In this document: positions 9,368 to 18,629 of the stretch, in pieces
How positions within the stretch are numbered: the first letter of the stretch is position 1
Layout of the letters: each line of letters begins with the position of its first letter
From: Brucella pituitosa
GTDB lineage: Bacteria > Pseudomonadota > Alphaproteobacteria > Rhizobiales > Rhizobiaceae
DNA length: 64,000 nucleotides
Reading direction: 5' to 3'
Assembly: GCF_003049685.1 (NCBI RefSeq)
Contig: NZ_PYSY02000006.1
Location: 1-64,000 of the forward strand
Program-made: the position numbers and the translations under genes
The notes under the pieces: model-generated
Database searches by the model: none
What the model saw: only the letters and a program-made list of their open reading frames with translations
Told to the model about the DNA's origin: nothing

Positions 9368-10507
9368 CTACTGCTGCGCTAATTCCCAGTCGTCCGGAAT
9401 TCGCGCTCGCATTTCAGCAAAAGGCCATACGCTCATAATTGGCTCGAGCTCCGACAACACGCATTGAAGTACATTACTGGCCGAACTACAGAATTCGACG
9501 CGTGTGTGAAAGATTGCCGTATCAAGAACGTTCCTTTGAGTGATTTTTATAGCTCTTTCGGCAAATTCAGGATGTGTATCAAAACGGGGATTTTGAAATA
9601 TCTTCTCTTTGACTTTTCGAAATATTTCGATCGAACCAAGAAGCAGTATTCCACCGGCGCCCGTCCAAAGATATGGATTGGTGAAGCGAAAGCCCTGTAT
9701 CTCCTCCTGGTAATCTTTGGTCCCTTCGATCTGCTCACACAATCTAGCAGCGAACAAGTCCGCTGCGAACTCTTCGGCTTTTGCGTCAACGCCCATTTGA
9801 CGTCCGTGAGACTGGATATGATGCCCCAATTCGTGAGCAAGCGCGAAGATCTCCATTGCAGTCGCCATCTGCTCCATTAACAACACTTCTTCACGCGTGG
9901 ACGGCCGAAATTCTGTTAGTGAATGCGTTCCGGCCAGCGCGTATGACGTAAAAATTCTCCACCAGTAAAGCAATAGATCAGGGTGTCGCCGCAGCTGCCG
10001 GCGTAGCTCCATTTCATTGAAGTTTATCCCGGTCTCCCAGTGGAGCAGATTGCAGGTTCGCACATAGGCTCTAGCGACAAGGCCGCAGTACCGCGTGAAA
10101 TGCGTTCCCATCGCAATTATGGTCTGGTCAGTCATCATCACATTGATCGTAGACACCAAGGGGCCAGCCTTTGGCTCCACCGCAAAATGGGCCGTTTCGG
10201 CAAGCCGTCGATCTGACGGAGACAATCCGGCCAGCAAGGCCTTAACCAACCGTTGAAGCATAACCTCGGAATTGCGATTGACTCCCGGACTGGTGATTGG
10301 AGAGGACATCGCTTTTTGGTGCGTTATCTCCTCAAAGACCCGTGCGTCTTCCCGTGTCCATCCAGAGGCGAGATAGGCGTGAACGCGGGCTTCCCGATCT
10401 TCATCGCTCACAACATGATTTGGGTCATCGAATGATGACCACTCATTGTTCCTTGCCCTCTCCAAGAGCTGCGACCAGAGATCAATCGCGGCGGCTTTTT
10501 CCATCAC
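9368..10507 (-). CDS. putative zinc metallopeptidase (HELGHH)
   Basis: A 379-residue protein with a clear zincin motif FALAHELGHHIQSHG near residue 240 and a likely third ligand in AEEFAADLFAARL about 20 residues on. It thus has the HExxH...E pattern of gluzincin-like or M78/M48-like peptidases. The rest is not recognised; it contains a hydrophobic stretch GAGGILLLGSIEIF near 285. No signal peptide is seen, so a cytoplasmic or membrane-associated protease is likely. It lies 95 bp upstream of the rusA-like gene on the same strand and may form a three-gene unit. Peptidases of this type partner regulators or toxins in some defence loci, but no such role is shown here. Confidence 0.65.
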   Translation of the reverse strand: MMEKAAAIDLWSQLLERARNNEWSSFDDPNHVVSDEDREARVHAYLASGWTREDARVFEEITHQKAMSSPITSPGVNRNSEVMLQRLVKALLAGLSPSDRRLAETAHFAVEPKAGPLVSTINVMMTDQTIIAMGTHFTRYCGLVARAYVRTCNLLHWETGINFNEMELRRQLRRHPDLLLYWWRIFTSYALAGTHSLTEFRPSTREEVLLMEQMATAMEIFALAHELGHHIQSHGRQMGVDAKAEEFAADLFAARLCEQIEGTKDYQEEIQGFRFTNPYLWTGAGGILLLGSIEIFRKVKEKIFQNPRFDTHPEFAERAIKITQRNVLDTAIFHTRVEFCSSASNVLQCVLSELEPIMSVWPFAEMRARIPDDWELAQQ

Positions 10508-10661
10508 TATGCTTTCATTGAAGGACGGCCGACGGGCCTCCGGGCTTCGGTCATTATAGAAAATACTGTGCCCAGCCTGAGGTCAGATTTGCAGATGATC
10601 GTGTCCCGGACACGCAGCTTAGGGCAACGTCTATTACTGATGGCGCAACAGTTTTGTAAAG

Positions 10662-10950
10662 TTACGACTTGCGATCGCTGTCCGAATTTTCTTCGTGGCC
10701 GAATATCGAGCGACCGCCGAACTCATGCGATCGATGAAACTCGCCGGCAATAATCTCTTTAAGATCAGGCCCGGTGACGTAGCGCTCAAGCCGCCTCGCC
10801 TGTTCGTCCAGTCGATGCAAGGCCAATAGCTCCTCTTGATGCCCCAATCTTCCTTTTTGGACCGCCGACTTCATCAGGCGTATCGTCTCGTCGTAGACCT
10901 TAATAGGGACAGGATACGGATGTCCATCCCGCACATGGAACAGGTGGCGG
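10662..10950 (-). pseudogene. C-terminal fragment resembling DUF763
   Basis: A 90-residue open frame (GTG at 10934) reads DGHPYPVPIKVYDET and ends FGGRSIFGHE, which I match from memory to the C-terminal end of DUF763 proteins. The matching frame extends only slightly upstream before a stop. The rest of a DUF763 gene (normally about 400 residues) is absent, replaced by the Shedu remnant. It is probably a leftover from a deletion or recombination. The family match is moderate. Confidence 0.45.
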
Positions 10951-12071
10951 CCAAGCGCCGAAGAAGATCATTATAGGTCAAGATGTCCTTCATATTCGCA
11001 TACTTGCGCTTGATGACTTCGAGATCGAATTTTGCTGCTCAAAAGGCGGGCAGGCCGGACTGCCGCAAGTGGCGACAATAAAAGCAGCGCTTTCGCATTT
11101 TGATCGGATCTGCCTCGCCGGTGGAACCTGCTTTGAATAGCGTCTGGTGAGTTCAGCCTCGCCATCGATGCCCCACTTTGAACGAGGGAAGAGATACTTC
11201 TCCGCCTGCATGTTTGCCCCGGATAGTTCCTTTGACGGAATACTGTTGCCCCGATAAAGACTCTTGCTCAGCAGCGCCTCATCGAACGGCTTTTTCACCC
11301 CGCAACGTCAATATTTCCGCCCGCATCGATGAGACAAATATCAATAAAGCGCTTTTTCTTTTGCCCAGGAATAGAGTAGGCATCGACAATCTGCACATTC
11401 TCCAAGAAAGCGACGTACTTGGGAAACAACAAAAGGATAACTTTTAATATCAGCCTCTCCTAATTCTTCTCGGAGTAGCTCACAGAACTGGCAAGCCAGC
11501 CAGAAATCATTTCTCGCAAAAGTTGATACTTTCCTATTTTGGCTTCGATCAACTCGGTGTGCGGCAATTGGGTGTCATGTACGTCGGACGCGCGGCGATT
11601 GAGATAGCGTTCGTATTTTTCGCGCGCGTCCGACGTATTCGTAAGATACTCTCCTATGATCGTTTCCGCACGGGCACTGGCATACTGATCAAGCTTGATG
11701 GAGCTGGGAAACTTGCTGAGAAGCTCACGGAAAACCGCGGACGGAATGGTGCCAGCTCGGTCGCCGCCGACTACAATTTCCCCGTCGGCTTCCATTACGC
11801 GAGCAACACGGCGAAAGATGCCCACACCGCGCTCCGCCACGAAGGTATTTCTCTCGAAAGAAACTTCCTTGCTTGAGATGAGGACGTCATGTTGACATAC
11901 TAAGACGCAGCCAGGAATTCGAAAATAGCCGGCCTCCCTTTTCGCAAATCGGAACCGATAGATCGAATCTTCATCCGTTCGCTTCGATCGACGATTCAGC
12001 AAGTCACGCGTTACAAACGTGAACGCCCTACTAACCGTGACCTCGCCCTTTTCTTTCAGCTCGTCACTCAC
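10951..12071 (-). pseudogene. degraded Shedu (SduA, DUF4263) defence nuclease
   Basis: Pieces of one DUF4263 protein lie in order in different frames. The N-terminal 203 residues are open (11460-12071). A second frame carries FIDICLIDAGGNIDVAGVKKP then SKELSGANMQAEKYL and SKWGIDGEAELTRRY (about 11130-11400). A third carries KFDLEVIKRKYAN and MKDILTYNDLLRRL (about 10950-11040). These are hallmark segments of the Shedu nuclease core and C-terminus. At least three frame changes and an internal stop separate them. In the PD-(D/E)xK core, the segment normally reading E-I-K-x-P is G-V-K-K-P here, so the catalytic Glu also seems lost. Shedu is a single-gene anti-phage nuclease; this copy should be dead. 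Confidence 0.65.
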
Positions 12072-12238
12072 CCACTACGGGCTGTTAAACTCGGGTTCGT
12101 ATTCGAGGATCAGGTCCCTCGTCGGCATCAAAGTGGACCATTTCGTTCCAGACCTAGTGCAATGAATGTTTCTGTTGGAAAATACCTTATTTCGCGTTTC
12201 TCTACATCATTGTTCAGCGAATCCGGTGATACTTAAGA

Positions 12239-14020
12239 TTGAGAAGTAAAAGCGGGAAGGCGAGACCGGTGGCTGTAATTCGAGAGGTCGAGATCAGAAA
12301 CTTTCGCCGCATCTCCTATTTGAAGTGGTGGCCCAACCCCGGTATCAACTGCCTAATCGGACCGGGAGACAGCGGCAAGTCAACCATCCTCGACGCGATC
12401 GATCTTTGCCTGAGCAGCCGGCAAAACTTCGCATTCACCGATGTAGATTTCCATCTCGGCAACATCTCGCAGCCAATAACGATCGATGTCACGTTGGGCG
12501 ACCTCGATGACGAGCTCCGCAATCTGGAGAGCTATGGACATTTTTTTCGAGGGTGGGATTTCTCCACCGGCCTGCTACACAATGAGACAAGCGCATCGCT
12601 AGAAACGGTTCTCACAGTTCGTTTGATAGTCCGCGATGACTTGGAGCCTCAGTGGCTGCTTTTCTCGCCTGGCCCCGCTGCTGAGGATCGGGAGAAAAAC
12701 CTTCAGTGGAAGCACCGACAGAAGATTTCGCCCGTCCGGCTGGGCGCGATCGCCGCCCATCATATGGGGCTCGGGCCGAGATCGGTTCTCTGCAAGCTGT
12801 CGACAGATGCGACGCAGGCGTCCGCCGCGCTTGCATCGGCATCCAGGCAGGCCAGACAAGCGTTTACCGATCAGGGGTGCCAAGGCATTGACACAATTCT
12901 CGAAGCCTCGAAACGGATCTCAAATGAGATGGGTATCAAGGTCGACGAGGTTAAAGCCCTCCTCGATGCCAAAGGCGTTGCGCTGTCGGGCGGAGCTATT
13001 TCGTTGCACGATCAAGACCAGATTCCTTTGAAGAATCTCGGTTCAGGCTCATCACGTTTGTTGGTGGCTGGTCTCCAGAGAGCGGTTGGTCGCTCGTCAA
13101 TCTTCATCGTGGACGAGGTCGAGTTCGGTCTAGAGCCCTACCGCATTGTGAGGCTTCTGGATTCACTCGGCGCCAAGCGAAACGACCAAAGCCAACAGGT
13201 CTTTTTAACAACCCATTCCCCTATCGTGCTGCGAGAGTTGGCCGCAGTCCAGCTGTTTGCCGTACGCTCACACACCCAGATGATTTCGCACGAAAATCCA
13301 GCTCGCAAGATAACGCAAAACTGGATGACGACACTTGGAGGAGATGAGTCGGCACAAAAAACGCTTCGCGCCTGCACGGAGGCCTTCTTGGCTCCAAGCG
13401 TTATCGTCTGTGAAGGAAAAACAGAAATCGGGTTGATCAGGGGCATCGATCTCCACCGGCAGGACACAGCTCTTCCCAGTATGTTGGCGCATGGTTGCCA
13501 TTGGGCCGACGGTGGTGGATCATCGATGATCGAACGAGCCCATATCTTTGCGCGGATGGGATACCGGACCGCGTTGCTAATGGATTCGGACGTGACCTAT
13601 GGAACGGATGTCTACGCTGCGCTGCAGACGGCCGGGGTCAGCGTATTCCGGTGGTTAGATGGCTATTCCACGGAAGCAGCCCTGTTTGCATCGATCCCGG
13701 CCAGCCACATCCCTGCGCTTCTGGGCATTGCTTGCGACTGGCGCACTGCTGATTCTGTCGACAGCAAGATTCGAAACGTGAGCGGCAACCATTATAGTCT
13801 GCAGAGCTGCTGCTCCAGTTTCACGGAAGCGATGCGCCCGATCCTTGGCAAATGTGCTGGCGACGGAAAATGGTTCAAGGACATCGAGCCAGCAGAGCGA
13901 GCGCTGCGAGAAGTTGTCTCTCCAGTTTGGACGCAAGCAAACTCATTGCTCACTGGACCGATTAACCAACTTTGGCAGTGGATATCTCCAGTGCCTAATC
14001 CACCCCGCAATTCCGGTTAA
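12239..14020 (+). CDS. OLD-family ATPase/TOPRIM nuclease, GajA-like
   Basis: A 593-residue protein close in length and layout to GajA. Its N-terminal ABC-type ATPase has Walker A GPGDSGKST near residues 41-49, signature-like LGSGSSRLLVAGL, Walker B IFIVDEVEFGLEP and a switch TTHSPIVLREL. The C-terminal TOPRIM domain has IVCEGKTE near 388 and the acidic LLMDSDVTYGTD near 446. OLD nucleases nick or cut DNA under ATP control. The UvrD-like gene begins five bases after the stop, as in Gabija systems, where the two proteins form a large anti-phage complex. The first codon is TTG-like at 12239; a downstream GTG (ALL of the conserved part follows VIREVEIRNFR) could be the real start. Confidence 0.85.
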   Translation: MRSKSGKARPVAVIREVEIRNFRRISYLKWWPNPGINCLIGPGDSGKSTILDAIDLCLSSRQNFAFTDVDFHLGNISQPITIDVTLGDLDDELRNLESYGHFFRGWDFSTGLLHNETSASLETVLTVRLIVRDDLEPQWLLFSPGPAAEDREKNLQWKHRQKISPVRLGAIAAHHMGLGPRSVLCKLSTDATQASAALASASRQARQAFTDQGCQGIDTILEASKRISNEMGIKVDEVKALLDAKGVALSGGAISLHDQDQIPLKNLGSGSSRLLVAGLQRAVGRSSIFIVDEVEFGLEPYRIVRLLDSLGAKRNDQSQQVFLTTHSPIVLRELAAVQLFAVRSHTQMISHENPARKITQNWMTTLGGDESAQKTLRACTEAFLAPSVIVCEGKTEIGLIRGIDLHRQDTALPSMLAHGCHWADGGGSSMIERAHIFARMGYRTALLMDSDVTYGTDVYAALQTAGVSVFRWLDGYSTEAALFASIPASHIPALLGIACDWRTADSVDSKIRNVSGNHYSLQSCCSSFTEAMRPILGKCAGDGKWFKDIEPAERALREVVSPVWTQANSLLTGPINQLWQWISPVPNPPRNSG

Positions 14021-14025
14021 GGTGC

Positions 14026-15447
14026 ATGGTCACGGTCGCCGAAATCATTGAAGTAAGACGCGGTCACATCGAGGCACCAGCCGGATGTGGGAAGACCGAG
14101 CTCATTGCGGGCTGCGTCGCCGGCGGGTCCTTGAAGCCGACCCTGATCCTTACACACACGACGGCTGGCGTGGCGGCACTTCGCCAGCGACTGAAGCGCG
14201 GAAATGTCCCAGCGGCGAACTATCGTCTGAACACCATAGCCGGCTGGGCGCTTTCAATCATCGCAATGTTTCCAGAACGAGCGGGCTACAGACATAACCC
14301 ACTCGCTGCACCAGACTATACGGCCATTCAGTCATCCGTTGGCGCACTCTGTCGATCGGGAGACATCGCGCGCGAGATAGCGGCGACGTATGGGCGGCTC
14401 TTGGTCGACGAGTATCAAGATTGCTCGATCAGCCAGCACGCAATTGTCAGCGGGATTGCAAATGCCATTCCGACAGTTGTGTTCGGCGATCCGATGCAAG
14501 CAGTTTTCGGATTCGGCGCGGATCCCCTCGCCGACTGGAATAGCAATGTTGCCTCGACGTTTCCGCGGATCGGGCATCTCGGAACGCCGTGGCGTTGGAA
14601 CAATGCCGGAGCGAACGACCTAGGCAATTGGTTGCTTGGTGCGCGCGGGCTGCTTCAGCAAGGGCTGAGCATTGACCTTAGATCCTGTCCAGGCCGCGTC
14701 TTCTGGCACCCACTCGGCGGAGTTACCGCGGGCGCGATCACCGAGCAGATTAAGGTACAATACGACATCTCGCGTGAGCATCCGAATGACAGCATTCTCA
14801 TTGTCGGCGATTCGAAGCTTGCCGAGACGCGGCACAGCTATGCGAGCCGCGCTTACGGCGTGAGCGTGGTGGAACCGGTAGATTTTACGGACGTTGTTGG
14901 GTCCGCGACAAGCATGAATGGACGAAGCGGAACATCGCTGCTTCACGCCTGCATTGGCTTTCTGGTTAAGGTGATGACGAATGTCTACGGCGACAAGTTA
15001 TTGGCTCGCCTGCAATCTATCGAGGCTGATAGAAACAGGACGTTACCGACGCCGCCAGAAAGAGCCGCAATAGCGCTCACGCATAGCGGGGGTTACGCCG
15101 AAGCAGTTGCCTTCATAAAAGCGATGGCGGCAGATCGTGACAGGCGCGTCTATCGTCATAGTGCCTTCAACATTATGGTTGACGCGCTATCGAGTTCCGC
15201 CGCGACCCGCCGCGATCTCGGAGAGACTATTGCCGCCTTGAGAGAACAGCAACGACACGCCGGGCGCGTCGTTCCAACGAAGGCAGTCGGCTCGACCCTG
15301 CTGTTGAAAGGTCTCGAGGCTCATCATGCCATCATCTTGGATGCGGACCGACCGGGCAATGTCATGTCGAGGCAGCACCTATACGTCGCGCTTTCGCGAG
15401 GCGCCCGCTCTGTCCATGTCTTCTCCAGAAATCCAATCCTACCATAA
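14026..15447 (+). CDS. UvrD-like SF1 helicase, GajB-like
   Basis: A 473-residue superfamily 1 helicase. Walker A is APAGCGKTEL near residues 17-26, motif II LLVDEYQDCS near 127, motif III VFGDPMQAVFGFG, a motif V-like STLLLKGLEAHHAIIL and motif VI LYVALSRGARSVHVF at the C-terminus. Length matches GajB (just under 500) rather than full UvrD (about 700). It is coupled to the OLD-type gene with a five-base gap. In Gabija the helicase-like subunit senses nucleotide or DNA state and licenses the nuclease. The pair looks intact, with all key motifs present. Confidence 0.85.
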   Translation: MVTVAEIIEVRRGHIEAPAGCGKTELIAGCVAGGSLKPTLILTHTTAGVAALRQRLKRGNVPAANYRLNTIAGWALSIIAMFPERAGYRHNPLAAPDYTAIQSSVGALCRSGDIAREIAATYGRLLVDEYQDCSISQHAIVSGIANAIPTVVFGDPMQAVFGFGADPLADWNSNVASTFPRIGHLGTPWRWNNAGANDLGNWLLGARGLLQQGLSIDLRSCPGRVFWHPLGGVTAGAITEQIKVQYDISREHPNDSILIVGDSKLAETRHSYASRAYGVSVVEPVDFTDVVGSATSMNGRSGTSLLHACIGFLVKVMTNVYGDKLLARLQSIEADRNRTLPTPPERAAIALTHSGGYAEAVAFIKAMAADRDRRVYRHSAFNIMVDALSSSAATRRDLGETIAALREQQRHAGRVVPTKAVGSTLLLKGLEAHHAIILDADRPGNVMSRQHLYVALSRGARSVHVFSRNPILP

Positions 15448-15479
15448 GTGCGTCAAAGCTTGGGCTTGGGTGATGGGGT

Positions 15480-16556
15480 CTACTCATCCAGGAATGACGC
15501 GACAATTTTCTGAGCATCGCCGTCCGACATCTGTGCACGAAGAACATGTGACCCCGACACAATTGTATCAGAAACTGTAGGTAAATTTGCCCTGACGAGT
15601 GGACCCGCGATCCTCTTCGTCACATTCTGGGCCTGCAACCCAGATCCGGAGACATGATCCTGAAACTTATCGAGAAATCTAGCTGCACTATCGTCACATC
15701 CACGTACAGCGGCAAAGAGCATCGTCCCAAGGATCCCGTTTGAAGTGGTAATTGCTGAGTTCGACTTGTCCTGGCGCTTGGCAACCTCGTGATAGTAGAG
15801 GCCGGCGCCCACAGCGTCTTCAAGACCTTCGATCATGTTCTGAGCCTGAAGCATTAAGGCTGGAAACGTGACGGTCCAAATGCCGCTCATGGCAGGCCCC
15901 TCATCCTCAGTGAAAATTCGATCGACAAGAATTTTGGTGGCCATTCCTGCGGCCACGAGAGCGTTGATTTTCTGACGATACTCCGCCTTGAGGCGACATC
16001 CTGCTTCATCGATGACCAGGATGTAATGGCACTGTGTCACCCCCTGTTCGGCGAAAGCAGCTGCGATTTCACAGACGGCTCGACCGGACACAACGGTATC
16101 GATGAATATAAAGCGACCCGAACCGCCACCCTCAATATTCGTTGAGCCCATTGCCAGCGCTCCCGATAATGAGCGGAGAAAAAGGTGAAACTGCAGGGCC
16201 GGATCATGTGCATCACGTCTTATCATCGCAGCGACGACGCGTGACCAATATCGCCTGATGACTAATGACGAGATCGGAAAATCGTCCGCGATGTCGGCTG
16301 TAAACGGGACGTAGAGTTCCTCTATCGGTTTTATACGCGGCGCGGCCGGGTCAAAGTCAGCATATTTCTCGTCGCGCAATGCGTGAGCGTAGCTCCGGGC
16401 GCCATCGACAAAGGGGCTTGCGCCTCGCGACGGAATAACCAAAAGATCATATCCGCTTGTCCGCAGACGTTCGATACAAGCATGGGCATCTGCGCACGCC
16501 TGCGCATAGGAGCGAACCATCTCTATCGTTATGGAGCGAACGTCCATCCAACTCAT
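15480..16556 (-). CDS. phosphoribosyltransferase-like protein of unknown role
   Basis: A 358-residue protein that I do not recognise as a named family. YDLLVIPSRGASPFVDGARSY near residue 36 and FIFIDTVVSGRAVCEIAAAF near 150 look like the two key loops of a type I phosphoribosyltransferase fold. The second is the strand and loop that binds phosphoribosyl pyrophosphate. No substrate hood is recognisable. It converges on the Gabija-like helicase with a 32-bp gap. Such folds occur in conflict-system operons as predicted nucleotide-signalling or effector domains; a role here is inference. Confidence 0.5.
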   Translation of the reverse strand: MSWMDVRSITIEMVRSYAQACADAHACIERLRTSGYDLLVIPSRGASPFVDGARSYAHALRDEKYADFDPAAPRIKPIEELYVPFTADIADDFPISSLVIRRYWSRVVAAMIRRDAHDPALQFHLFLRSLSGALAMGSTNIEGGGSGRFIFIDTVVSGRAVCEIAAAFAEQGVTQCHYILVIDEAGCRLKAEYRQKINALVAAGMATKILVDRIFTEDEGPAMSGIWTVTFPALMLQAQNMIEGLEDAVGAGLYYHEVAKRQDKSNSAITTSNGILGTMLFAAVRGCDDSAARFLDKFQDHVSGSGLQAQNVTKRIAGPLVRANLPTVSDTIVSGSHVLRAQMSDGDAQKIVASFLDE

Positions 16557-16634
16557 CCTTCTTAGCGAAATTCATGAGCTCTGCTTCTATCTGCTTCCGG
16601 AGCGGCCTGTCTGCGACGGAATGAAAAATATGAC

Positions 16635-17780
16635 CTACAAAATCCCCCACGCCCGAAACCGCCCCCTGCCGGTCATTTCGCGCAAGTTTAGCTCTTCGAC
16701 GAGACGAAGGGCAGCGCGGGGTGTAATGTCGAGTTCCGCAGCAATCATGCCAGCCGAAACCAGTGGCCGCGCAAGCACCAGCTCAATCAGCCCCGGCAGA
16801 TTGGAAGACGCGCGCCGTCCCGTCAGCCACCGTTCCAACATCTGCCGCGCCAGCAACAGCCGGTCATGCTCCTTGAAACCGAGCTCGATACCGGCGATCA
16901 GCCCGTCGAGACTGGCGATGAGCCGGGTTTCGAAATTGCGATGCCGCCGCCGTTCGACGCGGATGGTTTTCAGTCCGGCATTGAAGGCTAAAAGATGCGC
17001 GTGGGTGGTCAGCCCTTCGCACCGAAGCAGGGAGGCAGCCAACAAACGGCCCAGCCACGGCGCGCGCTGCAAGACTGCGAGTTTGTTCCAGGCATCGAGT
17101 GCCAGGATGGCCTGCAACACCGGCGGCAGCTCGCTGATCGAACGCAACACGGATCGCCATTCGTTGAGGCGTTCCTCCTCATCCCAATCGGGATCGTGGA
17201 TCAGCGGGTCTGTCTCCGGCTTTGGCAACCGCTGTGGCTGCTTCACCCTTGCCAGTACGTCGTCGGATCGTGCCAGCACCGCGTCAATGGCGTCGAAATC
17301 GATGCCGGGCAGGTCGAGCCCGTCATCCAGACGATGTTTTCTCCCCTCCCCGTCCTGCCGGTCGCCCGCCGCATCTTGCACCGCAGCACCTTCGTGGCAT
17401 GCGACGATGCCGCCATCCCCAAAAGATGCTGCAGGCTCTGCCTGCCGCAGACGGCGCAAACCGTTTGGGCTCAGCGCCCAGTCGGGTGACTGCGCGACAA
17501 TGCGCCGTCGGGTCTGCAACACATCGCGGGCAATGGTCAGCGCGTGACTGGGCGAACGGATATCGCGCGCCGCGTCATGCAGGATAAGATCCTCCATTTC
17601 GACCAGTTCACCATCGAGCCACAGCGAGGCGCAGGCATCGGCAAAATGCAACCGTTCGATCAGTCCCGTGCCGGCAGGGGAACAGGCAAGCCGCTCGTCG
17701 AGCCGCGCCAAAGCGTCACTGGCCCGCGCCAGCGGCGATAACAGGGTCTTCAGGGGCAATTGGTCGAGATCGTAATGCAT
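16635..17780 (-). CDS. DUF1612 / RHE_PE00001-family protein with C-terminal HTH
   Basis: A 381-residue protein from the ATG at 17780 (MHYDLDQLPL); a longer frame to 18059 exists but its extra residues are not conserved-looking. It shows FADACASLWLDGELVEMEDLILHDAARDIRS features of the Rhizobiales plasmid family RHE_PE00001 (DUF1612). A C-terminal winged HTH region is recognisable in ISAGM-like text LVSAGMIAAELDITPRAALR. Such genes are widespread on RepABC plasmids, often next to a recombinase, as here. Function is unknown; DNA binding is likely. Confidence 0.75.
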   Translation of the reverse strand: MHYDLDQLPLKTLLSPLARASDALARLDERLACSPAGTGLIERLHFADACASLWLDGELVEMEDLILHDAARDIRSPSHALTIARDVLQTRRRIVAQSPDWALSPNGLRRLRQAEPAASFGDGGIVACHEGAAVQDAAGDRQDGEGRKHRLDDGLDLPGIDFDAIDAVLARSDDVLARVKQPQRLPKPETDPLIHDPDWDEEERLNEWRSVLRSISELPPVLQAILALDAWNKLAVLQRAPWLGRLLAASLLRCEGLTTHAHLLAFNAGLKTIRVERRRHRNFETRLIASLDGLIAGIELGFKEHDRLLLARQMLERWLTGRRASSNLPGLIELVLARPLVSAGMIAAELDITPRAALRLVEELNLREMTGRGRFRAWGIL

Positions 17781-17970
17781 TGAATTTATAGTAAACGAAG
17801 TATTAAACGGAATCCAGTGCATAGTTAGTGTCCGGCACTGGTGATGCTCTTGGGTTAGATGAATCACCTCCGATAAGTACAGGTTATCGGCGCTTAGCCA
17901 TCTATGCTGAGAATATTGCCATCTTGACCACCAACTGCTATATTGCGGTATATTGAATGAGGAAAAGGCG

Positions 17971-18228
17971 ATGTCCGAACCACAACTGTCCGTGCGCAGC
18001 TCCAAGGCACGCGATCTGGCCCATTCTCTGGCCAAACGCACCGGCCAGCCGATCAACAAGCTCGTTGAGCGGGCGCTCGAGCGCTATGATCAGGAACTGC
18101 GCCAACAGCAGGCGCTCACCCCTATGGACGCACTTTTGGATCTATTGGCAGAAGGACGGCGCACGGTGCCAGAAGGCACGACCTCTGCACATGACGATCT
18201 TTATGATGAACACGGACTGCCGCGATGA
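17971..18228 (+). CDS. vapB: VapB-type antitoxin
   Basis: An 85-residue antitoxin beginning at ATG 17971 after the ribosome site GAGGAAAAGG; an upstream TTG at 17953 is less likely. The N-terminal SVRSSKARDLAHSLAKRTGQPINKLVERALERY is a ribbon-helix-helix type DNA-binding segment of the PSK/VapB group. The tail DDLYDEHGLPR would wrap the toxin. Its stop overlaps the vapC start (ATGA). TATATTG occurs twice in direct orientation just upstream (about 17939-17957) and may be the autoregulatory operator. Confidence 0.85.
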   Translation: MSEPQLSVRSSKARDLAHSLAKRTGQPINKLVERALERYDQELRQQQALTPMDALLDLLAEGRRTVPEGTTSAHDDLYDEHGLPR

Positions 18229-18629
18229 TCGCTATCGATACGTCCGTTATCCTGGCGATGGCCTTGCGCGAACCGGAGGCTGAACAGTTCCAGCGGCTGG
18301 TACGTCGCGATGCGGTCATAATCGGCTGGCCGACGCTTCTGGAACTGCGAATGGTTCTCACCGGTAAAGGCTTTTCGAACGCCACCGCCATTGTCGACCA
18401 ACTCGCTGAATTGCCAAACGTCACAGCCATTGCCTTCGATCAGGCGCATTATCGCTCGGCAGAGCGAGCATTTGAACGGTTCGGCAAAGGCCGCCATCCC
18501 GCCGGTCTGAACATGGGGGACTGTTTTTCCTACGCTGTTGCATCAATTGCCAGGGCACCGATCTTGTTCAAGGGTCATGACTTCGGACAAACCGACCTCA
18601 AACTTCACCCAGAATCGTCGACGGCATAA
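18225..18629 (+). CDS. vapC: VapC-type PIN-domain toxin
   Basis: A 134-residue PIN-domain ribonuclease, typical VapC length. The acidic catalytic residues are visible: D5 in IAIDTSVIL, E near 43 in WPTLLELRMVL, and D near 99 in LNMGDCFSYAVA, followed by ILFKGHDFGQTDL. VapC enzymes cut tRNA or rRNA and arrest translation until neutralised by VapB. It overlaps vapB by four bases and the downstream recombinase gene by one base (TAATG), so the three genes are one transcript. Likely a plasmid stability module. Confidence 0.88.
   Translation: MIAIDTSVILAMALREPEAEQFQRLVRRDAVIIGWPTLLELRMVLTGKGFSNATAIVDQLAELPNVTAIAFDQAHYRSAERAFERFGKGRHPAGLNMGDCFSYAVASIARAPILFKGHDFGQTDLKLHPESSTA

Noticed and set aside
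10990-11298. 102-residue minus-strand frame as its own gene
   Set aside because: It is a middle piece of the broken DUF4263 gene running out of frame after SKWGIDGEAELTRRY.
16635-18059. Long start at 18059 for the DUF1612 gene
   Set aside because: The added 93 residues look non-coding and would overlap the vapB start and promoter; ATG 17780 gives the expected N-terminus.
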